NCBI GenBank assembly: GCA_903904685.1
Contig: CAIVDS010000024.1
Location: forward strand, 1-44,701
Direction: 5' to 3'
Length of the DNA: 44,701 bases
From: an uncultured Verrucomicrobiota bacterium
Lineage (GTDB): Bacteria > Verrucomicrobiota > Verrucomicrobiia > Opitutales > Opitutaceae
The notes beneath the pieces are model-generated. The model saw only the letters and a list, made by a program, of their open reading frames with translations. It had not been told where the DNA came from and did not search any database. The translations under genes were made by a program, and so were the position numbers. Shown piece after piece: positions 24,653 to 36,900 of this stretch (its first letter is position 1; each line of letters starts with the position of its first letter).

Positions 24653-24668
24653 CGCAAATGTATTTGCG
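24653..24668. promoter_or_regulatory. Perfect 16-bp palindrome between dinG and the metal ATPase
   Basis: CGCAAATGTATTTGCG (7-2-7) lies in the 89-base divergent gap, 32 bases before the ATPase ATG and 41 before the dinG ATG. Its symmetry and place suggest an operator for a dimeric regulator. I cannot assign it to a known regulator, and good -35/-10 pairs are not evident on either strand. Confidence 0.55.
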
Positions 24669-24700
24669 GATTCCGAGCGAATAAGAAGGGTTGGGGCGAC

Positions 24701-26935
24701 ATGCCAACCACCGTCGGTTCGAAAAACTGGACAGAAGAACTCGCTCAATTTTTGCGCTCTCAGCCGGGGGTTCAGGCCGTGCGCATTGATCCGTCTGCGC
24801 GCAAAGTCTCTGTCGCAACGCTGGGCGAGGTGAACGTAGGACAATTGGAGGCTGCCCTGGCGCAAACCCTGGCGGCGGTCGAGGAGTCGTTCGGCAAGCA
24901 GGCCCGAGCCCAAGCCGGGTTTACGCTGCGGCAGGACGGTTCGGTGACGGAGTTGGCGTCACCCAGTTGCACGACCGCGCCGTCGTTTTGGAAATGGCGC
25001 GACGTCAAGTGGCCGGAGTTGGCGCCGGCGGTGGATCCTCATGCCGAAGAACCGGAGTGGAAGGAGTTGACGTTGCTGGCCTCGCTCTGCGCGGTTTTCG
25101 GCATCGCGGGTTTTGCGACGGACAAGCTGGGCTTTGGGCCGGCGTGGTTGCACACGGCGCTCTATGCGGTGGCGTTGATCACCGGCGGATGGGATGCCGC
25201 GATCGATTCGTGGGCCAACATCCGTCAGCGCAAACTCGACATTCATTTTCTCATGCTGGCCGTCGCCATCGGCGCGGTTTGCGTCGGCGCGTGGGTCGAG
25301 GCGGTGCTGCTGCTGTTTTTGTTTTCCGCCTCGGGAGCGATGGAGGAGTTTGCGATGGATCGCACGCATCGCGAGGTGAACGCATTGTTAAAGTCTGCGC
25401 CGAAGGTGGCCACGCTGCTCTTGCCGACGGGCGGGGAACGCGAGGTGCCGGTCGAGGAAATCGGCATCGGCGACCGTTTGCTCGTGAAGCCGGGCGAGGC
25501 CTTCGCGGCCGACGGCACCGTGGACAAAGGCAAGAGCGCCAGCGATGAGTCGGCGCTCACCGGCGAAGCCGTGCCGGTGGAAAAAGGCATGGGCGACCCG
25601 GTGTTCAGCGGCACGATCAATCTGTGGGGCGCGGTGGAGTTCAAGGTCGAGCGCCTTCCCGGGGAGAGCACGCTTCAGAAGATTATTCGCCTGATTCAGA
25701 CCGCGCAAAAACTGCGCGCGCCGAGCGAGCGGTTCACCGACAAGTTCGGCGGCACTTATACGCTCGCGGTGCTCGGCGTGTGCGCGGTGATGTTTCTCGT
25801 GTGGTGGCTGGGCTTCGACCTGCCGCCGTTTCAGAACGTGGACGGGACCAGTTCCGCTTTCTATCGTGCGATGACGCTGCTGGTGGTCATGAGTCCGTGC
25901 GCGCTGGTGCTGTCGATTCCCTCGGCCATCCTCGCGGCCATCGCCTGGGGCGCGCGGCATGGCGTGCTGTTCCGCGGCGGTGCGGCGATCGAGAAGCTGG
26001 CCGACATCAACGTGGTCGCGATGGACAAGACGGGCACGCTCACGACGGGCGAACTCGCGGTCGTCGGCTACGAAAGTTTCCCTCCCGGGCGTGACAAGGA
26101 AATCATGGAGCTGGCTTACGCGCTCGAAGCCAATTCGCAGCATCCGTTGGCACGGGCCATCGTGCGTGATGCGAAGGCCCGCGGCGTCCGCGAGGTCGGA
26201 CTGGAGGAGTTTCAATCCATCACGGGACAGGGTGTGAGCGGACGTCTGGGCGGTGCACAGGTCTTGCTTGGACGTCGTGAAATGTTGGAAAAGGGGCCGC
26301 TCGCCGAATGGGCGCGCCAGTTGCCTGCAGCTCCCGCCGAATTGGCTGAGGTGTGGGTCGTGGGCAAGGACGTGATCGGCCGCGTGCTCCTGCGCGACCA
26401 GATTCGCGCCGAGTCGAAGGGCGTGCTCGTGGAGTTGAAGCGCATGGGTATCACCACGGTCATGCTCACGGGCGACCGCCGTCAGGCGGCCGAATCGGTC
26501 GCGCACGAGCTGGGTCTCGACGAAGTGAAAGCCGGCCTCACGCCGGAGCAGAAAGTGGACGCCATTCAGTCCTTCCGTAATCAGGGGCGTAAAATCGCCA
26601 TGGTGGGCGACGGGGTGAACGACGCGCCCAGTCTGGCGGCGGCGGATGTGAGCGTGGCGATGGGCGCACGGGGCAGCGACGCGGCGCTGGAGCAGGCGGA
26701 GGTTATCTTGATGCACGACCGCATCGAAAATTTCCTGGCGGCTTTCCGGTTGAGCCGCCGCGCCAAGTCGATCATCCGGCAGAATCTCGTCATCTCGCTC
26801 GGCGTGGTCGTGTTGATGGCGATTGCCGCGATCTTCGGAATCATCCCGCTGGCGGTCGGCGTGGCAGCCCACGAAGGCAGCACGGTGGTCGTGTGTCTGA
26901 ATTCACTGCGGCTGCTGTTTGGGAAGAATGCGTAG
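24701..26935 (+). CDS. P1B-4-type heavy-metal-translocating ATPase
   Basis: A 744-residue inner-membrane pump exporting a transition metal using ATP. Motifs: TGEA (287-290, actuator), SPC (398-400) in the membrane metal site instead of CPC, phosphorylation site DKTGT (442-446), 'MLTGDRRQAAESVA', 'MVGDGVNDAPSLAAADV', and HEGST (724-728) in the last helix. SPC plus HEG(G/S)(S/T) marks the P1B-4 subgroup (Co2+, Zn2+ or Fe2+ in studied cases). The N-terminal 60 residues resemble an HMA domain but lack the CxxC metal site. ATG 24701 was chosen over an upstream in-frame start because 'PTTVGSKNW' opens the domain and 'GGGGCG' precedes it. The metal is not decided by sequence. Confidence 0.93.
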   Translation: MPTTVGSKNWTEELAQFLRSQPGVQAVRIDPSARKVSVATLGEVNVGQLEAALAQTLAAVEESFGKQARAQAGFTLRQDGSVTELASPSCTTAPSFWKWRDVKWPELAPAVDPHAEEPEWKELTLLASLCAVFGIAGFATDKLGFGPAWLHTALYAVALITGGWDAAIDSWANIRQRKLDIHFLMLAVAIGAVCVGAWVEAVLLLFLFSASGAMEEFAMDRTHREVNALLKSAPKVATLLLPTGGEREVPVEEIGIGDRLLVKPGEAFAADGTVDKGKSASDESALTGEAVPVEKGMGDPVFSGTINLWGAVEFKVERLPGESTLQKIIRLIQTAQKLRAPSERFTDKFGGTYTLAVLGVCAVMFLVWWLGFDLPPFQNVDGTSSAFYRAMTLLVVMSPCALVLSIPSAILAAIAWGARHGVLFRGGAAIEKLADINVVAMDKTGTLTTGELAVVGYESFPPGRDKEIMELAYALEANSQHPLARAIVRDAKARGVREVGLEEFQSITGQGVSGRLGGAQVLLGRREMLEKGPLAEWARQLPAAPAELAEVWVVGKDVIGRVLLRDQIRAESKGVLVELKRMGITTVMLTGDRRQAAESVAHELGLDEVKAGLTPEQKVDAIQSFRNQGRKIAMVGDGVNDAPSLAAADVSVAMGARGSDAALEQAEVILMHDRIENFLAAFRLSRRAKSIIRQNLVISLGVVVLMAIAAIFGIIPLAVGVAAHEGSTVVVCLNSLRLLFGKNA

Positions 26936-27025
26936 AGATTCCTGATATCCTTTTCAGAGGCGGTTTTCAAAAAAATCTATGGCGGTTTGTTTTCTCTCTG
27001 TGGGAGAAGTCCGGGGATCGGCAAC

Positions 27026-27823
27026 TTAACGCTCGACCTGATTAGTGAGCGTGCCGATGCCTTCGATCTCGACGGCGATGGTGTCGCCGGGCCTGAGCCA
27101 CACTTGCGGCCTGCGGGCGAAGCCCACGCCTTCCGGCGTGCCGGTGAGGATGAGCGTGCCGGCGGGGAGCGTTTTATCGGCGCTGAGGAAGGCGATGATC
27201 GCGGGCACGTCGAAGATCATGTCGGCGGTGTTGGAGTCCTGCATGACCGTGCCGTTGAGAATCGAACGGATGCGGAGTGCGTTCGGGTTCGGCAGTTCGT
27301 CGGGCGTCACGAGCACGGGACCGAGCGGGCAGAAGGTGTCGAAGCTCTTGGCGTGGCACCACTGGCTGCCGCTCCAGTCGCGCTGCCAGTCGCGGGCGGA
27401 GACATCGTTGGCGCAGGTGTAACCAAGAACGTAGGACAATGCGTTCTCGTGGGTGGCGTTGCGGCATTCGCGTCCAAGGACGATGGCGAGCTCGGCCTCG
27501 TAATCGGCCTTTTCGGTGGGCTGGTTGCACGGAAGAATGATCGGGTCGCCGGGGTTTTGAATGCTGCCGGGGAGCTTCATGAACCACACGGGGCGCTCGG
27601 GCGGGCCCTTGCCACCCTCGGCGGCGTGTTTCGCGTAGTTGAGCCCGATGCAGATGATTGTGGCCGGAGCGACGGGCGCGAGTTGCTTGCCGGGTGTGAC
27701 GACGCGGCCGGTGACACGGTGCGTGCCGGCGATGGGATCGCCGGTGACTTCAAGGGCGGTGCCGTCCGGCTGGAGCGCGGCGTAGGCCGGGCCGGTGGGG
27801 GTGAGGTGGCGGAGTAGTTTCAC
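27026..27823 (-). CDS. Fumarylacetoacetate hydrolase family protein
   Basis: A 265-residue cytosolic enzyme of the FAH fold, which cleaves C-C bonds or hydrates/decarboxylates dicarbonyl acids with a divalent metal. The ligands Glu109 and Glu111 (DYEAELAIVLG) and Asp140 (CANDVSARDWQ) are present, as are 'GLNYAKHAAE', the 'SFDTFCPLGPVLV' stretch and the C-terminal 'LTGTPEGVGFARRP' and 'GDTIAVEIEGIGTLTNQV'. The family covers 2-keto-3-deoxy sugar acid, ureidoglycolate-like and aromatic ring-cleavage substrates; the exact one cannot be told. It lies 24 bases after gcvP on the same strand. Confidence 0.9.
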   Translation of the reverse strand: MKLLRHLTPTGPAYAALQPDGTALEVTGDPIAGTHRVTGRVVTPGKQLAPVAPATIICIGLNYAKHAAEGGKGPPERPVWFMKLPGSIQNPGDPIILPCNQPTEKADYEAELAIVLGRECRNATHENALSYVLGYTCANDVSARDWQRDWSGSQWCHAKSFDTFCPLGPVLVTPDELPNPNALRIRSILNGTVMQDSNTADMIFDVPAIIAFLSADKTLPAGTLILTGTPEGVGFARRPQVWLRPGDTIAVEIEGIGTLTNQVER

Positions 27824-27847
27824 GACGGGAGCGGGACGAACCCTCGC

Positions 27848-30766
<2,919 letters not shown>

Positions 30767-30795
30767 AAAAAGAGACGGTAGGCTAGGCCTGCCGT
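30767..30795 (-). promoter_or_regulatory. Terminator-like hairpin directly before gcvP
   Basis: On the minus strand the arms ACGGCAGGC (30795-30787) and GCCTACCGT (30783-30775) pair over nine positions (one G-U-type) around CTA, then CTC and TTTTT touch the gcvP ATG. It looks like an attenuator or a leader-RNA end. If the TTG at 30802 were the start it would lie inside the gene. Confidence 0.45.
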
Positions 30796-30811
30796 CCGGC
30801 AAATGGTTTTT

Positions 30812-30870
30812 CGTATCAAGTTGTCACCGGTGTTTGCGTCCTTGCGGAACGGGCGCCGGTGAGTTCGCTG
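30812..30870. repeat. Inverted repeat in the gcvP/nth divergent gap
   Basis: CACCGG and CCGGTG pair across about 25 bases (roughly 30825-30861), enclosing on the minus strand a possible small stem with GCAA tetraloop (TCC-GCAA-GGA). It could fold in either leader RNA. It does not match a riboswitch I know, including the glycine class. Confidence 0.3.
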
Positions 30871-30879
30871 AACGTGTTC

Positions 30880-31527
30880 ATGACTTACTCAGAGCGCGCC
30901 ATACTCATTGATCGCCGTCTGGCGGAGCTTTATCCCGAAACGCCCATTCCACTCGATCACAAGGACGCCTACACGCTGCTTATCGCCGTGCTGCTTTCCG
31001 CGCAGTGCACCGACAAGCGCGTCAATCTCCAGACGCCGGGGCTCTTTGCCAAGGCCGACAATCCTCGCGATATGGTGAAACTCTCCGTCGCCGAGATCGA
31101 CGCCAACGTGCGGCCTTGCGGACTCGCGCCGCGCAAGGCACGGGCGATCCACCGGCTTTCCGAGTTGTTGATCGAAAACCACGGCGGCGAAGTGCCGCGC
31201 ACGTTTGCCGAGTTGGAAGCGTTGCCTGGTGTTGGGCACAAGACCGCGTCGGTCGTGATGGCGCAGGCGTTTGGCGTGCCGACATTCCCCGTGGACACGC
31301 ACATCCACCGGCTCGCCCAGCGCTGGAAACTCACCAACGGACGCAGTGTGGAGCAGACGGAGCGCGACCTGAAAAAATTCTTCCCGAGCGAGCATTGGAA
31401 CGCATTGCACCTGCGGATCATTTTCTACGGACGGGAGCATTGCACGGCGTGCGGCTGCGACGGCACGGTGTGCGGGATCTGCCGCGAACTCTTTCCGAAG
31501 CGCAGGCAGGCGGTGCGGGTTAAGTAG
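30880..31527 (+). CDS. nth: Endonuclease III (DNA glycosylase/AP lyase)
   Basis: A 215-residue base-excision repair enzyme removing oxidised pyrimidines. The helix-hairpin-helix 'LEALPGVGHKTASVV' holds catalytic Lys121, and 'FPVDTHIHR' holds Asp139, at the family positions. The C-terminal Fe-S motif is unusual: Cys191-x6-Cys198-x2-Cys201 fits, but the fourth position (207) is Lys; Cys188 and Cys193 are extra and may supply the ligand. ATG 30880 is preferred over GTG 30859, as homology begins 'YSERAILIDRRL'. Divergent from gcvP. Confidence 0.95.
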   Translation: MTYSERAILIDRRLAELYPETPIPLDHKDAYTLLIAVLLSAQCTDKRVNLQTPGLFAKADNPRDMVKLSVAEIDANVRPCGLAPRKARAIHRLSELLIENHGGEVPRTFAELEALPGVGHKTASVVMAQAFGVPTFPVDTHIHRLAQRWKLTNGRSVEQTERDLKKFFPSEHWNALHLRIIFYGREHCTACGCDGTVCGICRELFPKRRQAVRVK

Positions 31528-31620
31528 TCGATCGATGTTTGCCGGTTTAACCGCAGGCGAAAAGGGCTGGAAAACAGTGTTGATTCGCGTAGGGGAGGTC
31601 TTCAGCTTGCCCGTCCTTTG

Positions 31621-31697
31621 GGACGCTTAGCTCAGTTGGTTAGAGCACCTGCTTCACACGCAGGGGGTCTGCGGTTCGAGTCCGCAAGCGTCCACCA
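31621..31697 (+). tRNA. tRNA-Val (anticodon CAC)
   Basis: A 77-base tRNA with encoded CCA. The acceptor GGACGCT pairs with AGCGTCC, discriminator A94 of the line is followed by CCA at 31695-31697. The anticodon stem CCTGC/GCAGG encloses TTCACAC, anticodon CAC; the D-loop AGTTGGTTA and T-loop TTCGAGT are standard. Its 3' end is repeated at 33706-33720. Confidence 0.96.
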
Positions 31698-31699
31698 TT
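31685..31699 (+). repeat. Left direct repeat (attachment-like) in tRNA-Val 3' end
   Basis: CAAGCGTCCACCATT covers the last 13 bases of the tRNA and two bases beyond. An identical 15-base copy occurs at 33706-33720. This is the pattern left by integration into a tRNA gene. Confidence 0.65.
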
Positions 31700-31920
31700 T
31701 TTATTATCAACATGTTGAATTTTAATATTTTGGAATAGGAATCGAGGTAAGAGCGAACTTGCATATCGAAACAGCTCAAGCGCTCTCGACCAGCATTACA
31801 AAAGACGGGTGACCGAGAACGACACGACACGGCGGGAAAGAAATCAAATAAGGGATTCCAATCAAAAAAGTTTCGACTGATCAGACATCCGAACATTCTG
31901 TAACGCACCCCGTGCATAAC

Positions 31921-33573
31921 ATGAACTTTTGCAATTCACCGACTTTCCTTCTGGCTACACTGTTTGCCGCATGGTCTGTCTTGGACTCGGCACATGCTGA
32001 AACCATCGTTCATGAAAACGACAGGATAGTTTTTTGCGGCGACAGTATTACCGGTCAGGGTGGCAGAGGTGGATCAACCGGCTGGGTTGGGCTGATTAAG
32101 GAGGGACTGGCAATTTCGCGCCCGACAGGTGGCCAAACGTTAATCGCTTTGGGCGGAAGCGGCGCTACGGTTGGCGCTTGGCAGATTTTTGAAAAAAAGA
32201 GCCGGGATAATCCGGCGATCCTAGATGTGCCTGGAGTCGATGTGAAGGCGACGCTGGATGGCGGCGCTGACATTATCGTCATCATGCTGGGCATGAATGA
32301 CCTCACCTCGCCGGGCGTCAAGGATGCTCCGGCCGATTTCGATGCCTGGGCGGTGCGTTATCATGATCTCATCGAAGCGCTAAAAGCGCGGGTACATCCG
32401 CGAGTAGTCGCCTTGGCGACGATCACGCCTTACACGGAAGATAATCATTCGCCCAAAAACCGGGTCGAAGGGGAGCTCAACAACCGGCTGATGGAACTGG
32501 CCAAGAAAGAGCATGCCGTTATCCTGCCGACCCACGAGGCGATGATGGAGTTGCTCGAAGCGGGACGCGGGTTTCGACCCGATTTTCATGTCACTGCCGA
32601 CTTCGTCCATCCCAATAATGTCGGACATCTGGCGATTGCAGTAGGGATGCTTAGGGGCATGGGAGAATCCGTGGCTGCCGAGCGACTGCTCGATAAATAC
32701 AGCAAGATTTTTCGCCCTGCCACTGCGGACCTGCCGGCGCTTTCGTATGAGCTAAGCGTGCAAGAGGCGTCACCGGATGAATCCTGCCGCCGCTTCACGA
32801 TTCACTACCAATGGACGCCTCCCGTTTCATCGGCTGCAACCCCTGTTACTGTCATCGCCAGTGTCCCCGAGGGATGGAAGGCCGCCCCTTCACGTCTTAC
32901 GGGATCCACAGGTGATTTCCAAGTGTCAGGCCCGCTCGACCGTTTGGTAAACAACGTGACACTCATCGCTACAGCGGGTGATCTGAAGCAACAGGCCGAG
33001 ATACACATTCCAGCCGGCTGGCGCGTCGCGGTGGGCAAGGGCTTGGGCTTGGGATGGACTAAAGGCGACTATGATCCGAACAAGGACCATCTCCCTCTTG
33101 ATCAGGAGCTTTCCCAGGATGAAGCACTTGTAAAGCCTGTCATTTTTCCGGCTAGTGGCACACGTCCGTGGCAACACTATATTGCCAGCCTCAACTTCAC
33201 CGGTCATGAGAAACCGGGCAGTGTCGATATGGCGGCTATCACCTTTTATACATACAACGATCTCGCTTATGGAGTTCGATGGATTTACAGCGACAAGGAG
33301 CGTCCGGTGGATGTCATTCTTGGATCACAGGCCATGGCTGGGAAAATGTTTGCCGAATCCATTCGCTTGAATGACGATGTCCTTTATGAAGGCAGAATTG
33401 GTGCGGAACCGGGTCACAAAAAAACGGTGGATGGCAAACTTCATCACGGCTGGAATCGGCTCCTTTTTAAGAGCACTTTTATCCAATGGCAGTGGCAATT
33501 TTCGATAGACCTCGCCGGTAAACCCGGCGACGACCTGGCGGATATCCGATATGCGACGGTTAATCCACCCTAA
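31921..33573 (+). CDS. Exported SGNH/GDSL-family hydrolase with extra C-terminal domain
   Basis: A 550-residue secreted esterase-like protein. Signal peptide to about 26 (FLLATLFAAWSV...AHA-E), then an SGNH domain: block I 'FCGDSITGQG' (nucleophile Ser42), the Gly of block II, block III 'GMNDLT', and block V with Asp227 and His230 in 'DFVHPNNVGH'. The N-terminal 240 residues fit the fold; the other 300 form an unassigned, beta-rich region with Trp/Tyr-rich strands, perhaps carbohydrate binding. Related enzymes deacetylate plant or microbial polysaccharides; the substrate here is unknown. ATG 31921 follows a GTG at 31912; neither has a Shine-Dalgarno. Lower GC than its neighbours suggests transfer. 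Confidence 0.82.
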   Translation: MNFCNSPTFLLATLFAAWSVLDSAHAETIVHENDRIVFCGDSITGQGGRGGSTGWVGLIKEGLAISRPTGGQTLIALGGSGATVGAWQIFEKKSRDNPAILDVPGVDVKATLDGGADIIVIMLGMNDLTSPGVKDAPADFDAWAVRYHDLIEALKARVHPRVVALATITPYTEDNHSPKNRVEGELNNRLMELAKKEHAVILPTHEAMMELLEAGRGFRPDFHVTADFVHPNNVGHLAIAVGMLRGMGESVAAERLLDKYSKIFRPATADLPALSYELSVQEASPDESCRRFTIHYQWTPPVSSAATPVTVIASVPEGWKAAPSRLTGSTGDFQVSGPLDRLVNNVTLIATAGDLKQQAEIHIPAGWRVAVGKGLGLGWTKGDYDPNKDHLPLDQELSQDEALVKPVIFPASGTRPWQHYIASLNFTGHEKPGSVDMAAITFYTYNDLAYGVRWIYSDKERPVDVILGSQAMAGKMFAESIRLNDDVLYEGRIGAEPGHKKTVDGKLHHGWNRLLFKSTFIQWQWQFSIDLAGKPGDDLADIRYATVNPP

Positions 33574-33705
33574 AAAGGACGCTTTGGGTGAAGGTGTAAC
33601 CAAAGAAATCCGATTTCTTCAACTTCCCTGACTCGGCCAGGAAACTTGACGGCACCAGAGCTGATGCAACCGTTGACTCTTTTCCCTCTGGTGCGTGAAA
33701 CTCTT

Positions 33706-33720
33706 CAAGCGTCCACCATT
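33706..33720 (+). repeat. Right direct repeat of tRNA-Val 3' end
   Basis: CAAGCGTCCACCATT, identical to 31685-31699 and standing without the rest of a tRNA. The flanks differ (CTCTT before, CCCC after), so identity is limited to these 15 bases. Confidence 0.65.
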
Positions 33721-33771
33721 CCCCTTCGTGAGGTCGGTTAAGACGGCAATTGATTGCTTTTTGTTTACGAT

Positions 33772-33800
33772 TTGTATCAGCTATAAACTATTGATATAAG
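33772..33800 (+). promoter_or_regulatory. Candidate promoter of the giant PATR gene
   Basis: TTGTAT (33772-33777) and TATAAG (33795-33800) are spaced by 17 bases in the AT-rich region, about 155 bases before ATG 33955. The -10 matches five of six consensus bases, the -35 only the first three. A TATAAA at 33782 is an alternative. Confidence 0.35.
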
Positions 33801-33954
33801 CTTTTTTATTAACTTAAATCAGTGGTAGTGATTGCTCGGATTATTTTAATGCATTTTACTTCCAATGTTCACATTTTCGTATCATTAATACTTTATATCC
33901 CCAGTTGTTGTGTTCCGATGGTTCAACCAATATACCCCTCTTGATAATTTCCCC

Positions 33955-36900
33955 ATGAATACCCCCGCCTGCCAGCGTCTGAATGTTTTACTGTCGGGCT
34001 TTGCCGCGATCGCCGCGATTTTCATGGTGAGTCCCGCCGCGCGGGCGGCGACCATCGTATGGAACAACGCCGGCACCGTCTGGGCGACGGGCACCGATTG
34101 GACCGGCGGCTCCGCTCCGACCAGCGATCTCACCTCGGACATTGCGCTATTCAACTCGACGCTTTTCAGCAGTCAGCCGAACTACGGCACCACGAGTGTG
34201 GCCGGCATTCAGGTGGGTGACGGGACGACCCTCACCGGTCCGCTTACTCTGACCGGCACCGCGCTCAGCCTTGGCTCCGGCGGCATCGTGATCGCGGCCA
34301 ACGCCGGCACGGTCAGCCTTAGCAATTCGGTCAAGATCGGCGCGAACCAGAGTTGGGCCAACAACTCCTCCAGCCTGTTCACCGTCGGCGCTACGATCAC
34401 GAATGCGGGCAACGCCGCTCCCTTTACTCTCACGCTGAACGGCTCCGGCTCGGGTGGTACGACGATCACCGGCATCATCAGCAATGGCGGCACCACCGGC
34501 ACCACGGCCGTGACCGTGAACACGACCGGCGGTGGCGTCACCACGCTCTCCGGGAATAACTCGTTTACCGGTGGCATGACACTGACGTCGGGCGTCCTCC
34601 GGGCCACCACCAGCACGGGGGCTCTCGGACTCGGCACGCTTTCTCTGGGCGGCGGCGAACTGCAACTGGCCAATGCCTCGGGGCTGAATTTTGCCCGTGC
34701 CACCACGGTAACCGGCAACACCCAAATCACCTCGGACCTGCTGGCCGGCGGGGCTGGCGTCACCCATACGCTCGGCACGCTTTCGATCGGCACGCAGACG
34801 CTGACGGTTGCCGGCGGCACCAACGTGGCCAGCGGCACCGCCGGTCTGACGTTTGGCGCCACCACCCTTACCGGAAACGCCACCTTCAACGTCACCAATC
34901 CCGCGGCCGGCGGCACGACGACGCTCCTGACGCTGGCCGCCTTGAACGACGGCGGCACGGCCCGCACCATCACCAAGAGCGGCGGCGGCACGCTGACCCT
35001 GGCCACGGCGGCCACCAGTATGGTCAACGGCACCCAGATCAACATCGCCGGCGGCACTTTGAATGCCAACATCGGAACCGCGATCGGGGGCACGAATACC
35101 ACGGTGGACGTGGCCGACGGGGCGGCCTTTGGCGTCGGCATCGCCCAGACCATCGGAGCGCTGACCAATGTCACCACCGTGTCCAACACGGGCAGCGTCA
35201 GCATCGGGGGGGCCTACACGCTGACCATCGGCAGCGTGACCAACAATCTCAACTCCAGCTTCTCCGGCGTCATCAGCGGCGCCACCGGCGCGCTCACCAA
35301 GGCCGGCACCGGCACCCTCACGCTCTCCGGCGCGAACAGCTACGGCGGCCTGACGACCGTGAGCGCGGGCGTGTTGAACATCCGCAACGCCACCGCCCTG
35401 GGCGCCACGGCCGCGGGCACGACGGTGGCTTCCGGCGCCGCCTTGGAGATCCAGGGGAACATCACCGTGGGTGCGGAAGCCCTTACGCTGAATGGCACCG
35501 GCAACAACACCGGTACACTCGCCAGCTACGGCATCGGCGGAGCCCTGCGCAATGTTTCCGGCGCCAACACCTTTGGCGGGGTGATCACGCTGGGCTCCAC
35601 CGGCGTCCGTATCAATTCGGACTCCGGCAGCCTGACGCTGAACAACGGAACGATCACGGGCGCGACCTTCGCCCTTACCGTGGGCGGCGCGGGCGCCACG
35701 ACCATTTCCAGTGTCATCGGCACGACCACCGGCACCTTCACCAAGGACGGCGCCGGCACCCTCACTCTGTCCAACGCCAATACCTATTCCGGCGCCACGA
35801 CCCTCAGCGCCGGCACCGTGAATGCCGCGAACACGCAGGCCTTCGGCACGGGCGGGCTCACGCTCGGCAACGTCACCGTCGATCTCGCGACGGACTCCTC
35901 GATCACCGCCTATAACACGACGGCGACAGCGGGGCCGGTCACGACGATCATCTCGGATCGCGCCACCAGCGGGGCGGGCATCACGCATACCTTCGGCACC
36001 TTTGCCCCCGGCGCGCTTCAGTTCAATATCCGGGCCGGCGCCAATGTCACCGGCGGCACCGCCGGGGTGACCTTTGGCGGCACCACCACATTCCAATCGT
36101 CCAGCGGAACGGTTTTCGACACGGGGGCCACTACGAATCTCACCATCGGCACCATCGCCCTTCCCGCTTCCGGCGTAAGCGCGACGTTCAACCTTTTCAA
36201 GCAGGGCGCCGGCACGCTTACCCTCAACGGCGCCACCAACGCCCGCACCGGCGGCATCATGTTTGTGACTGCGGGCAAGCTCGTGCAAGGCAGCGTGGTC
36301 GGCATCGGCGGCGGCGTGCTCGCCCTCGGCGGCGGCTCAACCGTGGATCTGGCGACGGACACCACCTCCACGACCGCCTATGCCACCACCCTCCTCGGCA
36401 ACGCCACGATTTTGACCGACAAGGCGACCGCGACCAGCGCCGGCATCACCCAGACGCTGGGCGCGCTGACCGTCCTCGGACCGAACACGCTGACGATCGG
36501 CAACGGCTCCAACGTGAGCGGCGGCGCGCCCGTCGTGGCCTTTGGCGCATCAACGATCAACGCCGGGACCACGTTCTCGGCGAACACCGGCGCGGCCCTG
36601 ACGCTGAACACCACCCTGACTGAAACCGGCAACGGTACGATGACCTTCTCCGGAGCGGGCAACAGCACGGTCACGGGCGCGATCAACGGCGGCGGCGGCG
36701 TGACGATGAACGGCACCGGCGTCCTGACGCTCACCGCAGCCAACGGCTACACCGGAGCCAACGCCATCGGTTCGGGCAAGGTGACGCTGGGCAACGTCGC
36801 GGGTCTCGGCCCCGTGGGCACGGCGGTGTTGAACATGACGGGCGGCACGCTCGATCTCGCCGCCGTCGGCTCCACGCTTCTGGCCTTGACGGGCAATTCG

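Larger units (their letters stand above)
31685..33720 (+). mobile_element. Putative 2.0-kb tRNA-Val mini-island
   Basis: The stretch between the two 15-base repeats holds a single gene (SGNH hydrolase) and is visibly more AT-rich, with different codon choice, than the flanking genes. No integrase or other mobility gene is inside, so it could be a remnant of a larger island or a passively mobilised cassette. The 214 bases between the tRNA and the gene are AT-rich with no other feature I can name. Confidence 0.5.
33574..33954. other. AT-rich intergenic region before the giant ORF
   Basis: This 381-base gap holds, in order: an inverted pair CTTTGG/CCAAAG, the perfect palindrome AAGAAATCCGATTTCTT (33603-33619) just after the hydrolase gene, the right tRNA-Val repeat (33706-33720), and a strongly AT-rich upstream region for the giant gene. 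I see no RNA gene or small ORF that I trust. Confidence 0.6.

Noticed and set aside
30767-30880. Glycine riboswitch upstream of gcvP
   Set aside because: The leader is too short for a tandem aptamer and the conserved core is not recognisable; only unassigned hairpins are reported.
31654-31917. Minus-strand ORF ending in CGLEPQTPCV
   Set aside because: This peptide is the usual translation of a tRNA gene read antisense; it overlaps tRNA-Val.
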